Assembly: GCF_001679925.1 (NCBI RefSeq)
Contig: NZ_LYUZ01000092.1
Location: 111,398 to 175,397 of the forward strand
Reading direction: 5' to 3'
DNA from: Leisingera sp. JC1
GTDB lineage: Bacteria; Pseudomonadota; Alphaproteobacteria; Rhodobacterales; Rhodobacteraceae
Length of the DNA: 64,000 nt
This document shows positions 34,270-43,574 of this stretch, in pieces (position 1 is the stretch's first letter; each line of letters begins with the position of its first letter). The position numbers and the translations under genes were made by a program. The notes under the pieces were generated by a model. The model saw nothing but the letters and a program-made list of their open reading frames with translations, was not told the origin of the DNA and did not search any database.

Positions 34270-36276
34270 CTAGACGTGCGCCACCCGCGGCCGCCCGCTG
34301 GCTTCCACGGTCAGCGTGCCTTCGACAAACACCTCCCGCGACTCCACCTGCGCGGTGCGGATATCCCGCTCCACATGCACATGGATGTCCTCGGCGCCCG
34401 CTTCCTCTGCCGCACCGCGGGCCTCACCTGCCAGCGCCGCCTCCAGCGCTGCCAGCGCCTCGTCTGAGGCCTGGTAATCCACTGGCCCGCTCTCCAGATG
34501 CACCCGGTATTTGCCCTCTGCGGGCGAGGTCACAGTGCCGCTGCGCCGCATGGTGACCCGCCCCACGACAGCGCCGATGGCATTCGCCACGCCCGCGTGT
34601 TCCGGCAGGATCATGTTGCAATGCAGCCGCTCCCCCACCGCCGGGTAATAGCTGGGGGCAGAGGCACCCAGACCCACCACATCGACATTCAGCGCCGCAT
34701 CCAGCGCCAGCAGCCCGCGATGTTTTGCCAGCCCGCGTTGCATCAGCACATGCCGCGCCAGCTGATCCTCCGGCAGACCAAAACTTTCGGCCTCCTCGGC
34801 AAAAGCAGACTCCAGCAAGGTCAAAGCTGTCTGTTCGGTCAGCTGGTCAATGATCATCTGCGCCAGCACCGCCGCATCCTTGGCCACCATGTCGCCGCTG
34901 CCCACCCGGCGCCGCGCAAACAGCGTCAGCGCTTTTTCCGCGGCCTCGCGGTCCCAGGCCTCAACCCGGCCCAGCACATGGCTGGCATCCGAAGGCGTCA
35001 CACCGCTGACCTGCACCAGACCGCGGTCCACCAGCCGGCCCAATGAGCCATGCTCCATCCGGGTGCGCAGGATCTGGCCCAAGGGGTGCACCTGCATCCC
35101 GATCCGCGCCAGCAGACCGGCCTCCCGCTCGCTCAGCCCCGCAACCGGCACCCCCGGCACCGCCCGCACGAAACGCCCGTCAAACTCGCCCACGGTGGAA
35201 TTGCGCAGCTGCTCATCCAGCGCCGCATGCACCACCTCCGGCGCGTCGGTGGCAATCAGCGAGACCGGCACCACCCGGCGCGGCCCCAGGGTCAGCCCGC
35301 CGGACAGCCCGCTGGTGTTCAGATGCACCTGGCTGTCACCACCCAGGCCGGTGGTGCGCATCGCCACCGCCTCCACCATGGTGCGGAACGCCCCGACCCG
35401 TGCGCCTGCCGGATCAATCGCAGGCTTACCGTCCTTGATCAGCGCCACATCCGTCGTGGTGCCGCCGATGTCGCTCACCAGCGCATGATCCGCGCCGGTC
35501 ATCCAGCGCGCACCGACGATTGAGGCCGCCGGGCCGGACAGGATAGTCTCGATCGGCCGCTCGCGCGCCTGCTCGCCGCTCATCAGCGCGCCGTCGCCGC
35601 GCACCACCATCATCGGCGCCTCGATCCCCAGATCGCGCAAAGTGTCCTGCGCCCGCCCGATTAGCCGGTCGATCATGCCGATGAGCCGCGCATTCAGCAC
35701 CGCGGTCACCGCCCGCTTGGGCCCATTCAGCTTGGCCGACAGCTGGTGCGAGCAGGTGGCCGGTGCGCCGGTCATCTCATGAATGATCCGCGCTGCTTCC
35801 ACCTCATGCGCCGGATTGCGGGTGGCAAAGACACTGGCCACGGCAAAGCCTGTCACCCCCTGGCCCTCGGTGCGCAGGAACAACTCAAGCGCCTCTGTGT
35901 CCAGGGGCGCAGCCTCGCTGCCCGCATGGGTATGACCGCCCCCGATCACCAGCGCCGGATCGCCCTTCAGCGCGTCCCGCAGCCCGTGCCGGTCCAGATC
36001 ATCCTCCTTAAAGCCGATATAGATCAACGCCACCCGGCCGCCCTGACCCTCGACCAGCGCATTGGTCGCCAGCGTTGTGGACAGCGCCGCCAGCGATACC
36101 TCCTGCGGCTGTACTCCGGATTGCTCCAGCACCGCCCGGATCGCGCCGCCGACGCCAATCGCCAGATCCTGGCGCGTGGTCAGCGATTTGGCAGAGGCGA
36201 TTACCTCCTTCTCGTCACGGATCAGCACCGCGTCCGTGTAGGTTCCGCCCGTGTCCACTCCCAGCAGCAGCGTCAT
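34270..36276 (-). CDS. hydantoinase/oxoprolinase subunit A-type protein
   Basis: ATP-dependent hydantoinase/5-oxoprolinase family protein of 668 residues, HyuA-like. The N-terminal actin-fold phosphate motif MTLLLGVDTGGTYTDAVLI and the later VSDIGGTTTDVALIKDGKP (about 285-303) are the two ASKHA signatures. No HyuB partner is adjacent, which these enzymes normally need, so the substrate is open. ATG at 36276 has AAGGGG upstream; an in-frame TTG 15 bp earlier is less likely. It stands between msrA (convergent) and queG (same strand). Confidence 0.85.
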   Translation of the reverse strand: MTLLLGVDTGGTYTDAVLIRDEKEVIASAKSLTTRQDLAIGVGGAIRAVLEQSGVQPQEVSLAALSTTLATNALVEGQGGRVALIYIGFKEDDLDRHGLRDALKGDPALVIGGGHTHAGSEAAPLDTEALELFLRTEGQGVTGFAVASVFATRNPAHEVEAARIIHEMTGAPATCSHQLSAKLNGPKRAVTAVLNARLIGMIDRLIGRAQDTLRDLGIEAPMMVVRGDGALMSGEQARERPIETILSGPAASIVGARWMTGADHALVSDIGGTTTDVALIKDGKPAIDPAGARVGAFRTMVEAVAMRTTGLGGDSQVHLNTSGLSGGLTLGPRRVVPVSLIATDAPEVVHAALDEQLRNSTVGEFDGRFVRAVPGVPVAGLSEREAGLLARIGMQVHPLGQILRTRMEHGSLGRLVDRGLVQVSGVTPSDASHVLGRVEAWDREAAEKALTLFARRRVGSGDMVAKDAAVLAQMIIDQLTEQTALTLLESAFAEEAESFGLPEDQLARHVLMQRGLAKHRGLLALDAALNVDVVGLGASAPSYYPAVGERLHCNMILPEHAGVANAIGAVVGRVTMRRSGTVTSPAEGKYRVHLESGPVDYQASDEALAALEAALAGEARGAAEEAGAEDIHVHVERDIRTAQVESREVFVEGTLTVEASGRPRVAHV

Positions 36277-36348
36277 GCCCAGCCCCTTCAAATTCTGTTC
36301 GCCGGACCGGGTGTAACGCCTATTTGCGGCCCGTCCATCCTGTTTGCG

Positions 36349-37392
36349 TCACGAAAGCCGTTGAACCGCCCAACGCGCCGCATCCGCCACCGCCGGATCC
36401 GGATCCTCCGCCAGCCCCTGCGCTACACCGCGCAGCTCCGCCAGGCCGGAATTGCCAACGGCATACAGCACATTGCGCACAAACCTATCGCGCCCGATGC
36501 GCTTGATCGGCGAGCCGGAGAACTTCTCCCGGAATGCCGCATCATCCAGCACCGCCAGCTCCGCCAGCTTCGGCGCCTTCAACTCCTCGCGTGCGGCATA
36601 GCGCATGTCGCTGGCCGCCACCGCAAACTTGTTCCAGGGGCAGGCTGCCAGGCAGTCGTCGCAGCCATAGATCCGGTTGCCCAGCTTGCCGCGCAGTTCT
36701 TCCTCGACCGGCCCCTTATGCTCGATGGTCAGGTAAGAGATGCAGCGCCGCGCATCCACTTGGTAGGGCGCCGGGAAAGCATCGGTCGGGCAGCTGTCCA
36801 GACAAGCCCGGCAAGACCCGCAACGATCCCGCTCTGCCGCATCTGCGGGTAGCTCCACTGTGGTGAAAACAGACCCTAAAAAGGCCCAATTCCCCCAATC
36901 CCGGCTCACCAGGTTGCTGTGCTTGCCCTGCCAGCCCAGTCCGGCCGCCATGCCCAGCGCCTTCTCCGGCACCGGCGCAGTATCGACAAAGACCTTCACC
37001 TCGCAGTCTTCCCCGACCTCGGCAATCAGCCAGCGCGCCAGCCGCTTCAGCCGTTTCTTGACCAGGTCGTGATAGTCCTTGTTGCGGGCATAGACAGACA
37101 CCGCGCCGCGGTCCGCCTGCCCCACCACCGCCATCGGGTCTTCCTCAGGTGTGTAGCTTTCAGCCAGCATGATCACCGACCGCGCCTCCGGCCACAGCTG
37201 CGCCGGGTCGCCGCGCCAATGAGTGCGCTCCGCCATCCAGCCCATCTGCCCGTGATACCCGGCCTCAAGGAAGACCTGCAGCCGTCCAGGCACCTCTGGC
37301 ACGTCCCAGGGCCGGCAGATACGGCAGGACACAAACCCCTCGGCCAGCGCCTGCGCCACCAGTTTTTCCTTGATGCCGGACCCGTCTTTCAT
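36349..37392 (-). CDS. queG: epoxyqueuosine reductase QueG
   Basis: Cobalamin-dependent enzyme making queuosine from epoxyqueuosine in tRNA wobble position 34; 347 residues, cytosolic. The two [4Fe-4S] sites are visible as [16 protein letters not shown] (about 194-209) and [15 protein letters not shown] (about 247-261), with [13 protein letters not shown] between them. The N-terminal GYHGQMGWM and [18 protein letters not shown] belong to the family core. Downstream C-terminal HEAT-like stretch ends the protein. Linked with the FzlA-like gene upstream. Confidence 0.95.
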   Translation of the reverse strand: MKDGSGIKEKLVAQALAEGFVSCRICRPWDVPEVPGRLQVFLEAGYHGQMGWMAERTHWRGDPAQLWPEARSVIMLAESYTPEEDPMAVVGQADRGAVSVYARNKDYHDLVKKRLKRLARWLIAEVGEDCEVKVFVDTAPVPEKALGMAAGLGWQGKHSNLVSRDWGNWAFLGSVFTTVELPADAAERDRCGSCRACLDSCPTDAFPAPYQVDARRCISYLTIEHKGPVEEELRGKLGNRIYGCDDCLAACPWNKFAVAASDMRYAAREELKAPKLAELAVLDDAAFREKFSGSPIKRIGRDRFVRNVLYAVGNSGLAELRGVAQGLAEDPDPAVADAARWAVQRLS

Positions 37393-37405
37393 CTTTGCCC
37401 AAACA

Positions 37406-37444
37406 CTCCGGGGGAGCGGCCCATCGGGCCGCGGGGGCAGCGCC
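37406..37444. repeat. dispersed hairpin element, copy C
   Basis: CTCCGGGGGA, then GCGGCCC (37416-37422), loop ATC, GGGCCGC (37426-37432), then GGGGGCAGCGCC. Flanks match copy A at 2137-2173 while the stem differs on both arms. It lies in the gap between the queG start and the FzlA-like stop. Confidence 0.6.
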
Positions 37445-37460
37445 CCTCAACCGGTTGATA

Positions 37461-38126
37461 TCAGAAATCCAGATCGGTGTAATGCGGCGGCGGCCGGAAC
37501 CCCGGAACCTGATCCGCCAGGATCGACCGGAACGCAGGCCGCGACTTGATCTTGGCGTACCAGTCCTTGACCACCGCCGAGCGGTTCCAGTCCACATCCG
37601 AGATATAGTCCAGCGACGACAGATGCGCCGCCGCGGCAAAATCCGCCAGCGTCATCATATCCCCGGCCAGCCAGCGCCGGTGGTCCAGCAGCCAGGCCAT
37701 GTAATCCAGGTGGTACTTGATCGCCTTGGCGCCGGCCTTGACGTTGCGGCTGTCGGGATACCCCTCGCCGGTGATCTTCTTGTTCACCCGCTCATACAGC
37801 AGCTTCGAGGTCACCTCATGGTGGAACTTGTCGTCAAACCAGCTCACAAGGCGGCGCACCTCGTAACGGCCCTCGGCATCCTTGGGCATCAGCGGCGGCT
37901 CAGGCCGGGTCTCCTCCAGGTATTCGCAGATCGCGGCGCTTTCGGCCATCATCTGCCCGTCCAGCCGGATCACCGGCACCTTGGCAGCCGGGTTGCGACG
38001 CAGAAAATCCGGATCCTGCTCCCAGTAGCGCTCCTCGACCAGTTCAACCTCGATCTTCTTCTCTGCCAGCGACAGCCGAACCTTGCGGCAATAGGGGGAC
38101 AGGGGAACGTGGTACAGACGCGCCAT
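37461..38126 (-). CDS. fzlA: glutathione S-transferase-like protein, probable FzlA
   Basis: GST-fold protein of 221 residues. The thioredoxin-like N-domain reads MARLYHVPLSPYCRKVRLSLAEKKIEVELVEERYWEQDPDFL with the cis-Pro in AAKVPVI (about 46-52); the C-domain contains LAGDMMTLADFAAAAHLSSLDYI. A C-terminal tail, PPPHYTDLDF, is retained. Such a tail and the GST-like body resemble Caulobacter FzlA, which binds FtsZ and is essential for constriction. The FzlA name is inference; a general GST is the alternative. It is beside mtgA, a peptidoglycan enzyme. Confidence 0.65.
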   Translation of the reverse strand: MARLYHVPLSPYCRKVRLSLAEKKIEVELVEERYWEQDPDFLRRNPAAKVPVIRLDGQMMAESAAICEYLEETRPEPPLMPKDAEGRYEVRRLVSWFDDKFHHEVTSKLLYERVNKKITGEGYPDSRNVKAGAKAIKYHLDYMAWLLDHRRWLAGDMMTLADFAAAAHLSSLDYISDVDWNRSAVVKDWYAKIKSRPAFRSILADQVPGFRPPPHYTDLDF

Positions 38127-38192
38127 GGCTACAGGGGATCTCCAGAAAACTTACAACAGTTGATTCAGCAATGCCTTGGGCGGGGCAAAGAT

Positions 38193-38930
38193 TCAATCCT
38201 CGAAACAATCCGCCCGCCCGTCTGCGCGAATGGTGGCCGCCCCGTCCTGGATCCGCCGTGCCCGGCGCTGCACGAAGTTTGACGGTTTGCGCGCCGAACG
38301 CTCCTTGGGATTTGGCAGCACCGCGGCAATCAGCGCCGCCTGCCGGGCACTCAGCTGATCCGGCCCGACCCCGAAATATTTGCGCGCCGCCGCTTCGGCC
38401 CCGAACACGCCCTCATCCATTTCCGCCACGTTCAGGTAGACTTCCAGGATGCGCCGCTTGCTCCAGACAATCTCCACCACCGGGGTCAGCAGCGTCTCCA
38501 GCACCTTGCGCGGCCAGCTGCGGCCCTGCCACAAGAACACGTTTTTCACCACCTGCTGCGAAATGGTCGAGCCGCCGCGGGAACCGCCCGCCTCGATCGC
38601 CGCCTGAATGGCGCGGGCGTCAAACCCCCAGTGACGGCAGAACTGCGCATCCTCGGCCGCCACCACCGACCGCGCCAGCACTGGAGCCATTTCCTTCAGC
38701 GGCACCCACATCCGGTCCACTTCGCCCAGACGGCGCTGCTCGGCCCAGATGGTATGGGTGATCGGCGGGTTCACAACCGAGTAAAGCAGGATGAGCGCAA
38801 AGAACACCGCGGCAACCGCCAGCGCCCCCCGCAAAACCCAGCGCCGCAGCCAGCGCAACGGCTGAATCTTCAGCGCCGCCGTCTTCTTGCTGCTCTTGGC
38901 TTTCTTCTTTTTTGCAACTGCCTTCGCCAT
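38193..38930 (-). CDS. mtgA: monofunctional biosynthetic peptidoglycan transglycosylase MtgA
   Basis: Polymerises lipid II into glycan strands, GT51 family; 245 residues. A basic cytoplasmic N-terminus (KKKKAKSSKK) precedes one membrane helix (LRGALAVAAVFFALILLYSVV, about 34-54). The catalytic Glu lies in VVAAEDAQFCRHWGFD, followed by the motifs GGSTISQQVVKNVFLW, RRILEVYLNVAEM and ARQAALIAAVLPNP in family order. It is upstream of the FzlA-like gene in the same direction, which suits a role in envelope growth. Confidence 0.95.
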   Translation of the reverse strand: MAKAVAKKKKAKSSKKTAALKIQPLRWLRRWVLRGALAVAAVFFALILLYSVVNPPITHTIWAEQRRLGEVDRMWVPLKEMAPVLARSVVAAEDAQFCRHWGFDARAIQAAIEAGGSRGGSTISQQVVKNVFLWQGRSWPRKVLETLLTPVVEIVWSKRRILEVYLNVAEMDEGVFGAEAAARKYFGVGPDQLSARQAALIAAVLPNPKERSARKPSNFVQRRARRIQDGAATIRADGRADCFED

Positions 38931-38970
38931 GCCCCTCTATAGGCCAGCATGCCCCCGGTAACCAACTGCC

Positions 38971-39003
38971 AAAAACAAAACCCCGCAAGCATTTGCCTGC
39001 GGG
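38971..39003 (-). terminator. rho-independent terminator of gltB
   Basis: On the minus strand CCCGCAGGC and GCTTGCGGG form a stem around AAAT (38982-39003), followed by GTTTTGTTTTT (38971-38981). It lies 27 bp beyond the gltB stop. Confidence 0.9.
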
Positions 39004-39029
39004 ATTCTGAATTTCGTCTCTAACCGGGC

Positions 39030-42000
39030 TTATTCCGCCGGCACAGCCGCCTGCTCCTGCATCACAGGATGCGGCAGCTTGTCGAGCATCTCCTTCGGGC
39101 AGACCTGCAGGAAGTTCGCCTTCTCGATGTCCCAGTGCTGCAGAATCTCCGCGGCTTTGCGGCTGCCGGTTTCATCCAGATGGCGGGCAATCAGGCCCTT
39201 CAGCTCCGCTTCCCAGTGGGCAACGGTGACGGGGCAGGTGACAAGGGATTCCTTGTTCATCAAGTCCTCGGCTTTGCCTTCGGGATCAAAGAGATAGGCC
39301 ATGCCGCCAGTCATCCCGGCGCCAAAGTTGGCACCAATCGAGCCAAGGATCACCGCAACGCCGCCGGTCATGTATTCGCAGCCATTGGACCCGCACCCCT
39401 CGATCACCACCTTGGCGCCGGAGTTGCGGACCGCAAAGCGCTCGCCTGCGCGGCCAGCCGCAAACAGGTAGCCATCGGTGGCGCCGTACAAAACGGTGTT
39501 GCCGATGATGGTGTTTTCAGACGCCACCAGCGGGCTCACCTGCGGCGGGCGCACCACGATGATGCCGCCCGAAAGGCCCTTGCCGACATAGTCGTTGGCA
39601 TCGCCCGACACTTCCAGCTTCAGCCCCGGTGCCGCAAAGGCGCCCAGCGCCTGGCCGGCGGAACCCTGCAGCTTCACCGTCAGGTGATCCGGCTGGAACG
39701 AGTTCCGCATGCCGAAGTTGCGCACGATGTGGCTGGAGGTCCGGGTGCCCACGGTGCGGTGGGTGTTCTGGATCGCATAAGACAGCTGCATCTTCTCGCC
39801 ATCCTGCAAGAAGCGGGCGGCATCGCGCACGATTTCCGCATCCAGCGTGTCCGGCACCGCATTGCGCTCGCGCTCACGGTTATAGACGATGTTGGCAGAG
39901 CCATCGACGGTGATCAGCAGCGGGTTCAGGTCCAGGTCGTCCAGATGGGCAGAACCGCGCGACACCTGCGCCAGCAGGTCGGCGCGGCCGATGACCTCAT
40001 CCAGGCTGCGGGCGCCGATGGAAGCGAGGATTTCCCGCACTTCCTGGGCGTAGAAGGTGATCAGGTTCACCACCTTGTCCGCATTGCCGGTGAACTTGGC
40101 ACGCAGGGATTCGTCCTGGGTGCAGACGCCCACCGGGCAGGTGTTGGATTGGCACTGGCGGACCATGATGCAGCCCATCGCGATCAGGGCCGCAGTGCCG
40201 ATGCCGTATTCCTCGGCCCCCAGCATGGCCGCCATCACGATGTCGCGCCCGGTGCGCAGGCCGCCGTCGGTGCGCAGGGTCACCCGCTCGCGCAGGTTGT
40301 TCATCGCCAGCACCTGATGCGCCTCAGTCAGGCCCATCTCCCACGGCAGGCCGGCATATTTAATCGAGGTCGCCGGCGACGCCCCGGTGCCGCCGTTGTG
40401 GCCCGAGATCAGGATGATGTCGGCCTTCGCCTTGGCAACGCCTGCGGCGATGGTGCCAACGCCCGAAGACGCCACCAGCTTCACCGTCACCTTGCAGCGC
40501 GGGTTGATCTGCTTCAGGTCGTAGATCAGCTGCGCCAGATCCTCGATCGAGTAAATATCGTGGTGCGGCGGCGGCGAGATCAGGGTCACACCCTTGGTCG
40601 AGTGGCGCAGGCGGGCGATCAGGTCAGTGACCTTCATCCCCGGCAGCTGGCCGCCCTCGCCGGGCTTGGCGCCCTGGGCCACCTTGATTTCCAGCTCTTC
40701 GCACTGGTTCAGATATTCTGCGGTCACGCCAAAGCGGCCCGACGCCACCTGCTTGATCTTCGCAGACGGGTTGTCGCCGTTCGGCTCCGGCACAAAGTGT
40801 GCCGGATCTTCGCCGCCCTCGCCCGAATCCGACTTGGCGCCGATCCGGTTCATCGCCACGTTCAGCGTCTTATGCGCCTCGGGGCTCAGCGCGCCCAGCG
40901 ACATGCCCGGCGTGACAAACCGTTTGCGGATCGAGGTGATCGATTCCACTTCCTCAATCGGCACCGCCTTGCCCAGCGGCTTGATCTGCAGCAGGTCGCG
41001 CAGGTGGATCGGCGGGTTCGACTGCATCTTCGCCGAATACTGCTTCCACAGCTCATATGAGGCTCTGTTACAGGCCATTTGCATCATGTGCATGCTGGTG
41101 GCTTCCCAGGCGTGGGTCTCACCCGACTTGCGCGCCTTGTAGAAACCGCCAATGGGCAGGATGCCTTCCGGCGCCTTCCAGGCCTTGGCGTGGATTTCCT
41201 CCGCCTTGGTCTGAATGCCGGTCACACCGATCCCCGAAATGCGCGAGGTCATGCCCGGGAAGTATTCCGCACACATGGCGCGGGACAGACCCACGGCTTC
41301 GAAGTTCAGACCGCCGCGGTAGGACGAAACAACCGAAATCCCCATCTTGGCCATGATCTTCAACAGGCCCTGGTCGATGGCTTCGCGGTAGCGCGCGACG
41401 TTCTCGGTCAGCGAGCCATCCAGCAGCCCGCGCTCAATGCGGTCCGCCAGCGAATCCTCGGCCAGATACGCGTTCACCACGGTGGCGCCGCAGCCGATCA
41501 GCACCGCAAAGTAATGCGGGTCGATGCATTCAGCAGACCGGACGTTCAGCGAGCAGAATGTACGCAGGCCTTTGCGGGTCAGATGCGAATGCACCGCCGA
41601 GGTCGCCAGGATCATCGGCATCGCAACCTTGTCCGCGCCGGAATGCTGGTCGGTCAGCACGATGTGGCCGGCACCCGAACGCACGGCTTCCTCAGCCTCC
41701 GCCCGGATCCGCGCCAGCGCCGCATTCAGCGAGCCGCGGCCCGGCGCAAAGGTGCAGTCGATCTCTGCCAGCGGCGCGTTGAACTGGTCCACCAGCTTGT
41801 CCCACTGGGCGTTGCCGACAAACGGGCTTTCCAGCACGATGATCTCAGTCTGGGAGCTGTCCTCGTCCAGCACGTTCTTCAGGTTGCCGAAGCGGGTCTT
41901 CAGCGACATCACCCGGAATTCCCGCAAGCTGTCGATCGGCGGGTTGGTCACCTGGCTGAAGTTCTGGCGGAAGAAATGGCTCAGCGGGCGGTACATCTTT

Positions 42001-43562
42001 GACAGCACCGCCGACGGGGTGTCGTCGCCCATCGAGGCCAGCGATTCCTTGCCGTCCTCGGCCATCGGCGCCAGGATCTGCTCCAGTTCCTCGATCGTGT
42101 AGCCTGCGGCCACCTGGCGGCGGCGCAGCTCCTCGCCGCTGAACAGCGGCTGTTCACTCACCTTGGCCAGGGTCGCGTCCAGATCGTTGATCCGCTTGAC
42201 CCAGTCGCCGAACGGCAGCGCGCGCGCCAGCTTGTCCTTGATCTCGGTGTCGCGGAACAGCTTGCCCTTTTCCATGTCCACGGCCAGCATCTGGCCCGGG
42301 CCCAGGGCGCCCTTCTCGACCACCGATGCCTCGTCAATCGGCACCATGCCCGCCTCGGAGCCCGCAATCACCAGCCCGTCGCCGGTAACCACATAGCGCA
42401 TCGGGCGCAGGCCGTTGCGGTCCAGGCCCGCGCAGACCCAGCGGCCGTCGGTCATTGCCAGCGCCGCGGGGCCGTCCCAGGGCTCCATCACGGAGTTGCA
42501 GTAGGAATACATGTCGCGCCAGGCCTGCGGCAGCTCCACCGCCTGCTTGGACCAGCTTTCCGGCACCAGCATGGTCTTTGCCATCGGCGCGGATCGGCCC
42601 GCGCGCACCAGAACCTCGAACACGCCGTCCAGCGCGGCAGAGTCGGAGGCACCGCCCGGCACGATCGGCTTAATGTCCTCGGCATAGTCGCCAAAAGTCG
42701 CCGACGCCATGCGGATCTCATGGCTCTTCATCCAGTTCAGGTTGCCCTTCAGCGTGTTGATCTCACCGTTGTGCGCCAGCATCCGGAACGGCTGCGCCAG
42801 CCACCACTGCGGGAAGGTGTTGGTCGAATAGCGCTGGTGATAGATCGCAAAGGCGCTCTCAAACCGCTCATCCATCAGGTCCGGGTAGAACACCGCAACC
42901 TGCTCTGCCAGCATCATCCCCTTGTAGATGATCGAGCGGCAGGACAGCGACGCAATGTAGAGGCCCGAGATTGCTGCCGCATTGGCCGCCTTCTCGATCC
43001 GGCGGCGGATCACATACAGCTCGCGCTCAAAGGTTTCCTCATCCACACCCTTGGCGTTGGAAATCAGGATCTGCTCAATCTCAGGGCGGGTCGCATTGGC
43101 CTTTTCACCCAGACAGGTCACATCGACCGGCACATGGCGCCAGCCATAGATGGAATAGCCCATGCGCAGAACTTCGGTCTCGACGATGGTCCGGCAGCGC
43201 TCCTGGGCGCCGAAATCGGTGCGCGGCAGGAACACCTGGCCCACCGCCATCAGCTCATCCTGGCGCGGCTCGTGGCCGGTGCGGCGGATCTGGTCATAGA
43301 AGAACGGAACCGGGATCTGCACATGGATGCCCGCGCCGTCGCCGGTCTTGCCGTCGGCATCCACCGCGCCGCGGTGCCAAATCGCCTTCAGCGCGTCGAT
43401 GCCGGCCTCAACCACCTTGCGGCTTTTCTTGCCGTCAACCGAAACCACCAGGCCCACGCCGCAGGAAGAATGCTCTTCTTCCTCGGAATAGAGACCGTTT
43501 TCGGCCATCCACTTGCGCTTGTTTTCCTCGGCCTTGACCCATGCGGCATCAAAATTGGTCAT
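39030..43562 (-). CDS. gltB: glutamate synthase large subunit GltB
   Basis: Large subunit of NADPH-glutamate synthase, 1510 residues, making glutamate from glutamine and 2-oxoglutarate. After a short pro-region the N-terminal Ntn amidotransferase Cys is in HSSCGVGLVV (Cys34). The FMN/2-oxoglutarate synthase domain includes NRIGAKSDSGEGGEDP and LISGHNGGTGASPATS, and the 3Fe-4S cluster ligands lie in CIMVRQCQSNTCPVGVCTQ (about 1155-1173). The C-terminal beta-helix domain reads GSNGCEYMTGGVAVILG. CGGAGA precedes the ATG. The partner gltD lies 1.4 kb upstream, separated by two genes. Confidence 0.97.
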   Translation of the reverse strand: MTNFDAAWVKAEENKRKWMAENGLYSEEEEHSSCGVGLVVSVDGKKSRKVVEAGIDALKAIWHRGAVDADGKTGDGAGIHVQIPVPFFYDQIRRTGHEPRQDELMAVGQVFLPRTDFGAQERCRTIVETEVLRMGYSIYGWRHVPVDVTCLGEKANATRPEIEQILISNAKGVDEETFERELYVIRRRIEKAANAAAISGLYIASLSCRSIIYKGMMLAEQVAVFYPDLMDERFESAFAIYHQRYSTNTFPQWWLAQPFRMLAHNGEINTLKGNLNWMKSHEIRMASATFGDYAEDIKPIVPGGASDSAALDGVFEVLVRAGRSAPMAKTMLVPESWSKQAVELPQAWRDMYSYCNSVMEPWDGPAALAMTDGRWVCAGLDRNGLRPMRYVVTGDGLVIAGSEAGMVPIDEASVVEKGALGPGQMLAVDMEKGKLFRDTEIKDKLARALPFGDWVKRINDLDATLAKVSEQPLFSGEELRRRQVAAGYTIEELEQILAPMAEDGKESLASMGDDTPSAVLSKMYRPLSHFFRQNFSQVTNPPIDSLREFRVMSLKTRFGNLKNVLDEDSSQTEIIVLESPFVGNAQWDKLVDQFNAPLAEIDCTFAPGRGSLNAALARIRAEAEEAVRSGAGHIVLTDQHSGADKVAMPMILATSAVHSHLTRKGLRTFCSLNVRSAECIDPHYFAVLIGCGATVVNAYLAEDSLADRIERGLLDGSLTENVARYREAIDQGLLKIMAKMGISVVSSYRGGLNFEAVGLSRAMCAEYFPGMTSRISGIGVTGIQTKAEEIHAKAWKAPEGILPIGGFYKARKSGETHAWEATSMHMMQMACNRASYELWKQYSAKMQSNPPIHLRDLLQIKPLGKAVPIEEVESITSIRKRFVTPGMSLGALSPEAHKTLNVAMNRIGAKSDSGEGGEDPAHFVPEPNGDNPSAKIKQVASGRFGVTAEYLNQCEELEIKVAQGAKPGEGGQLPGMKVTDLIARLRHSTKGVTLISPPPHHDIYSIEDLAQLIYDLKQINPRCKVTVKLVASSGVGTIAAGVAKAKADIILISGHNGGTGASPATSIKYAGLPWEMGLTEAHQVLAMNNLRERVTLRTDGGLRTGRDIVMAAMLGAEEYGIGTAALIAMGCIMVRQCQSNTCPVGVCTQDESLRAKFTGNADKVVNLITFYAQEVREILASIGARSLDEVIGRADLLAQVSRGSAHLDDLDLNPLLITVDGSANIVYNRERERNAVPDTLDAEIVRDAARFLQDGEKMQLSYAIQNTHRTVGTRTSSHIVRNFGMRNSFQPDHLTVKLQGSAGQALGAFAAPGLKLEVSGDANDYVGKGLSGGIIVVRPPQVSPLVASENTIIGNTVLYGATDGYLFAAGRAGERFAVRNSGAKVVIEGCGSNGCEYMTGGVAVILGSIGANFGAGMTGGMAYLFDPEGKAEDLMNKESLVTCPVTVAHWEAELKGLIARHLDETGSRKAAEILQHWDIEKANFLQVCPKEMLDKLPHPVMQEQAAVPAE

Positions 43563-43574
43563 GACGTTCTCCGA

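Noticed and set aside
39069-41060. Open frame of more than 600 codons on the plus strand opposite gltB
   Set aside because: It mirrors the gltB codons; high-GC genes produce long antisense frames, and it has no start site or recognisable protein.
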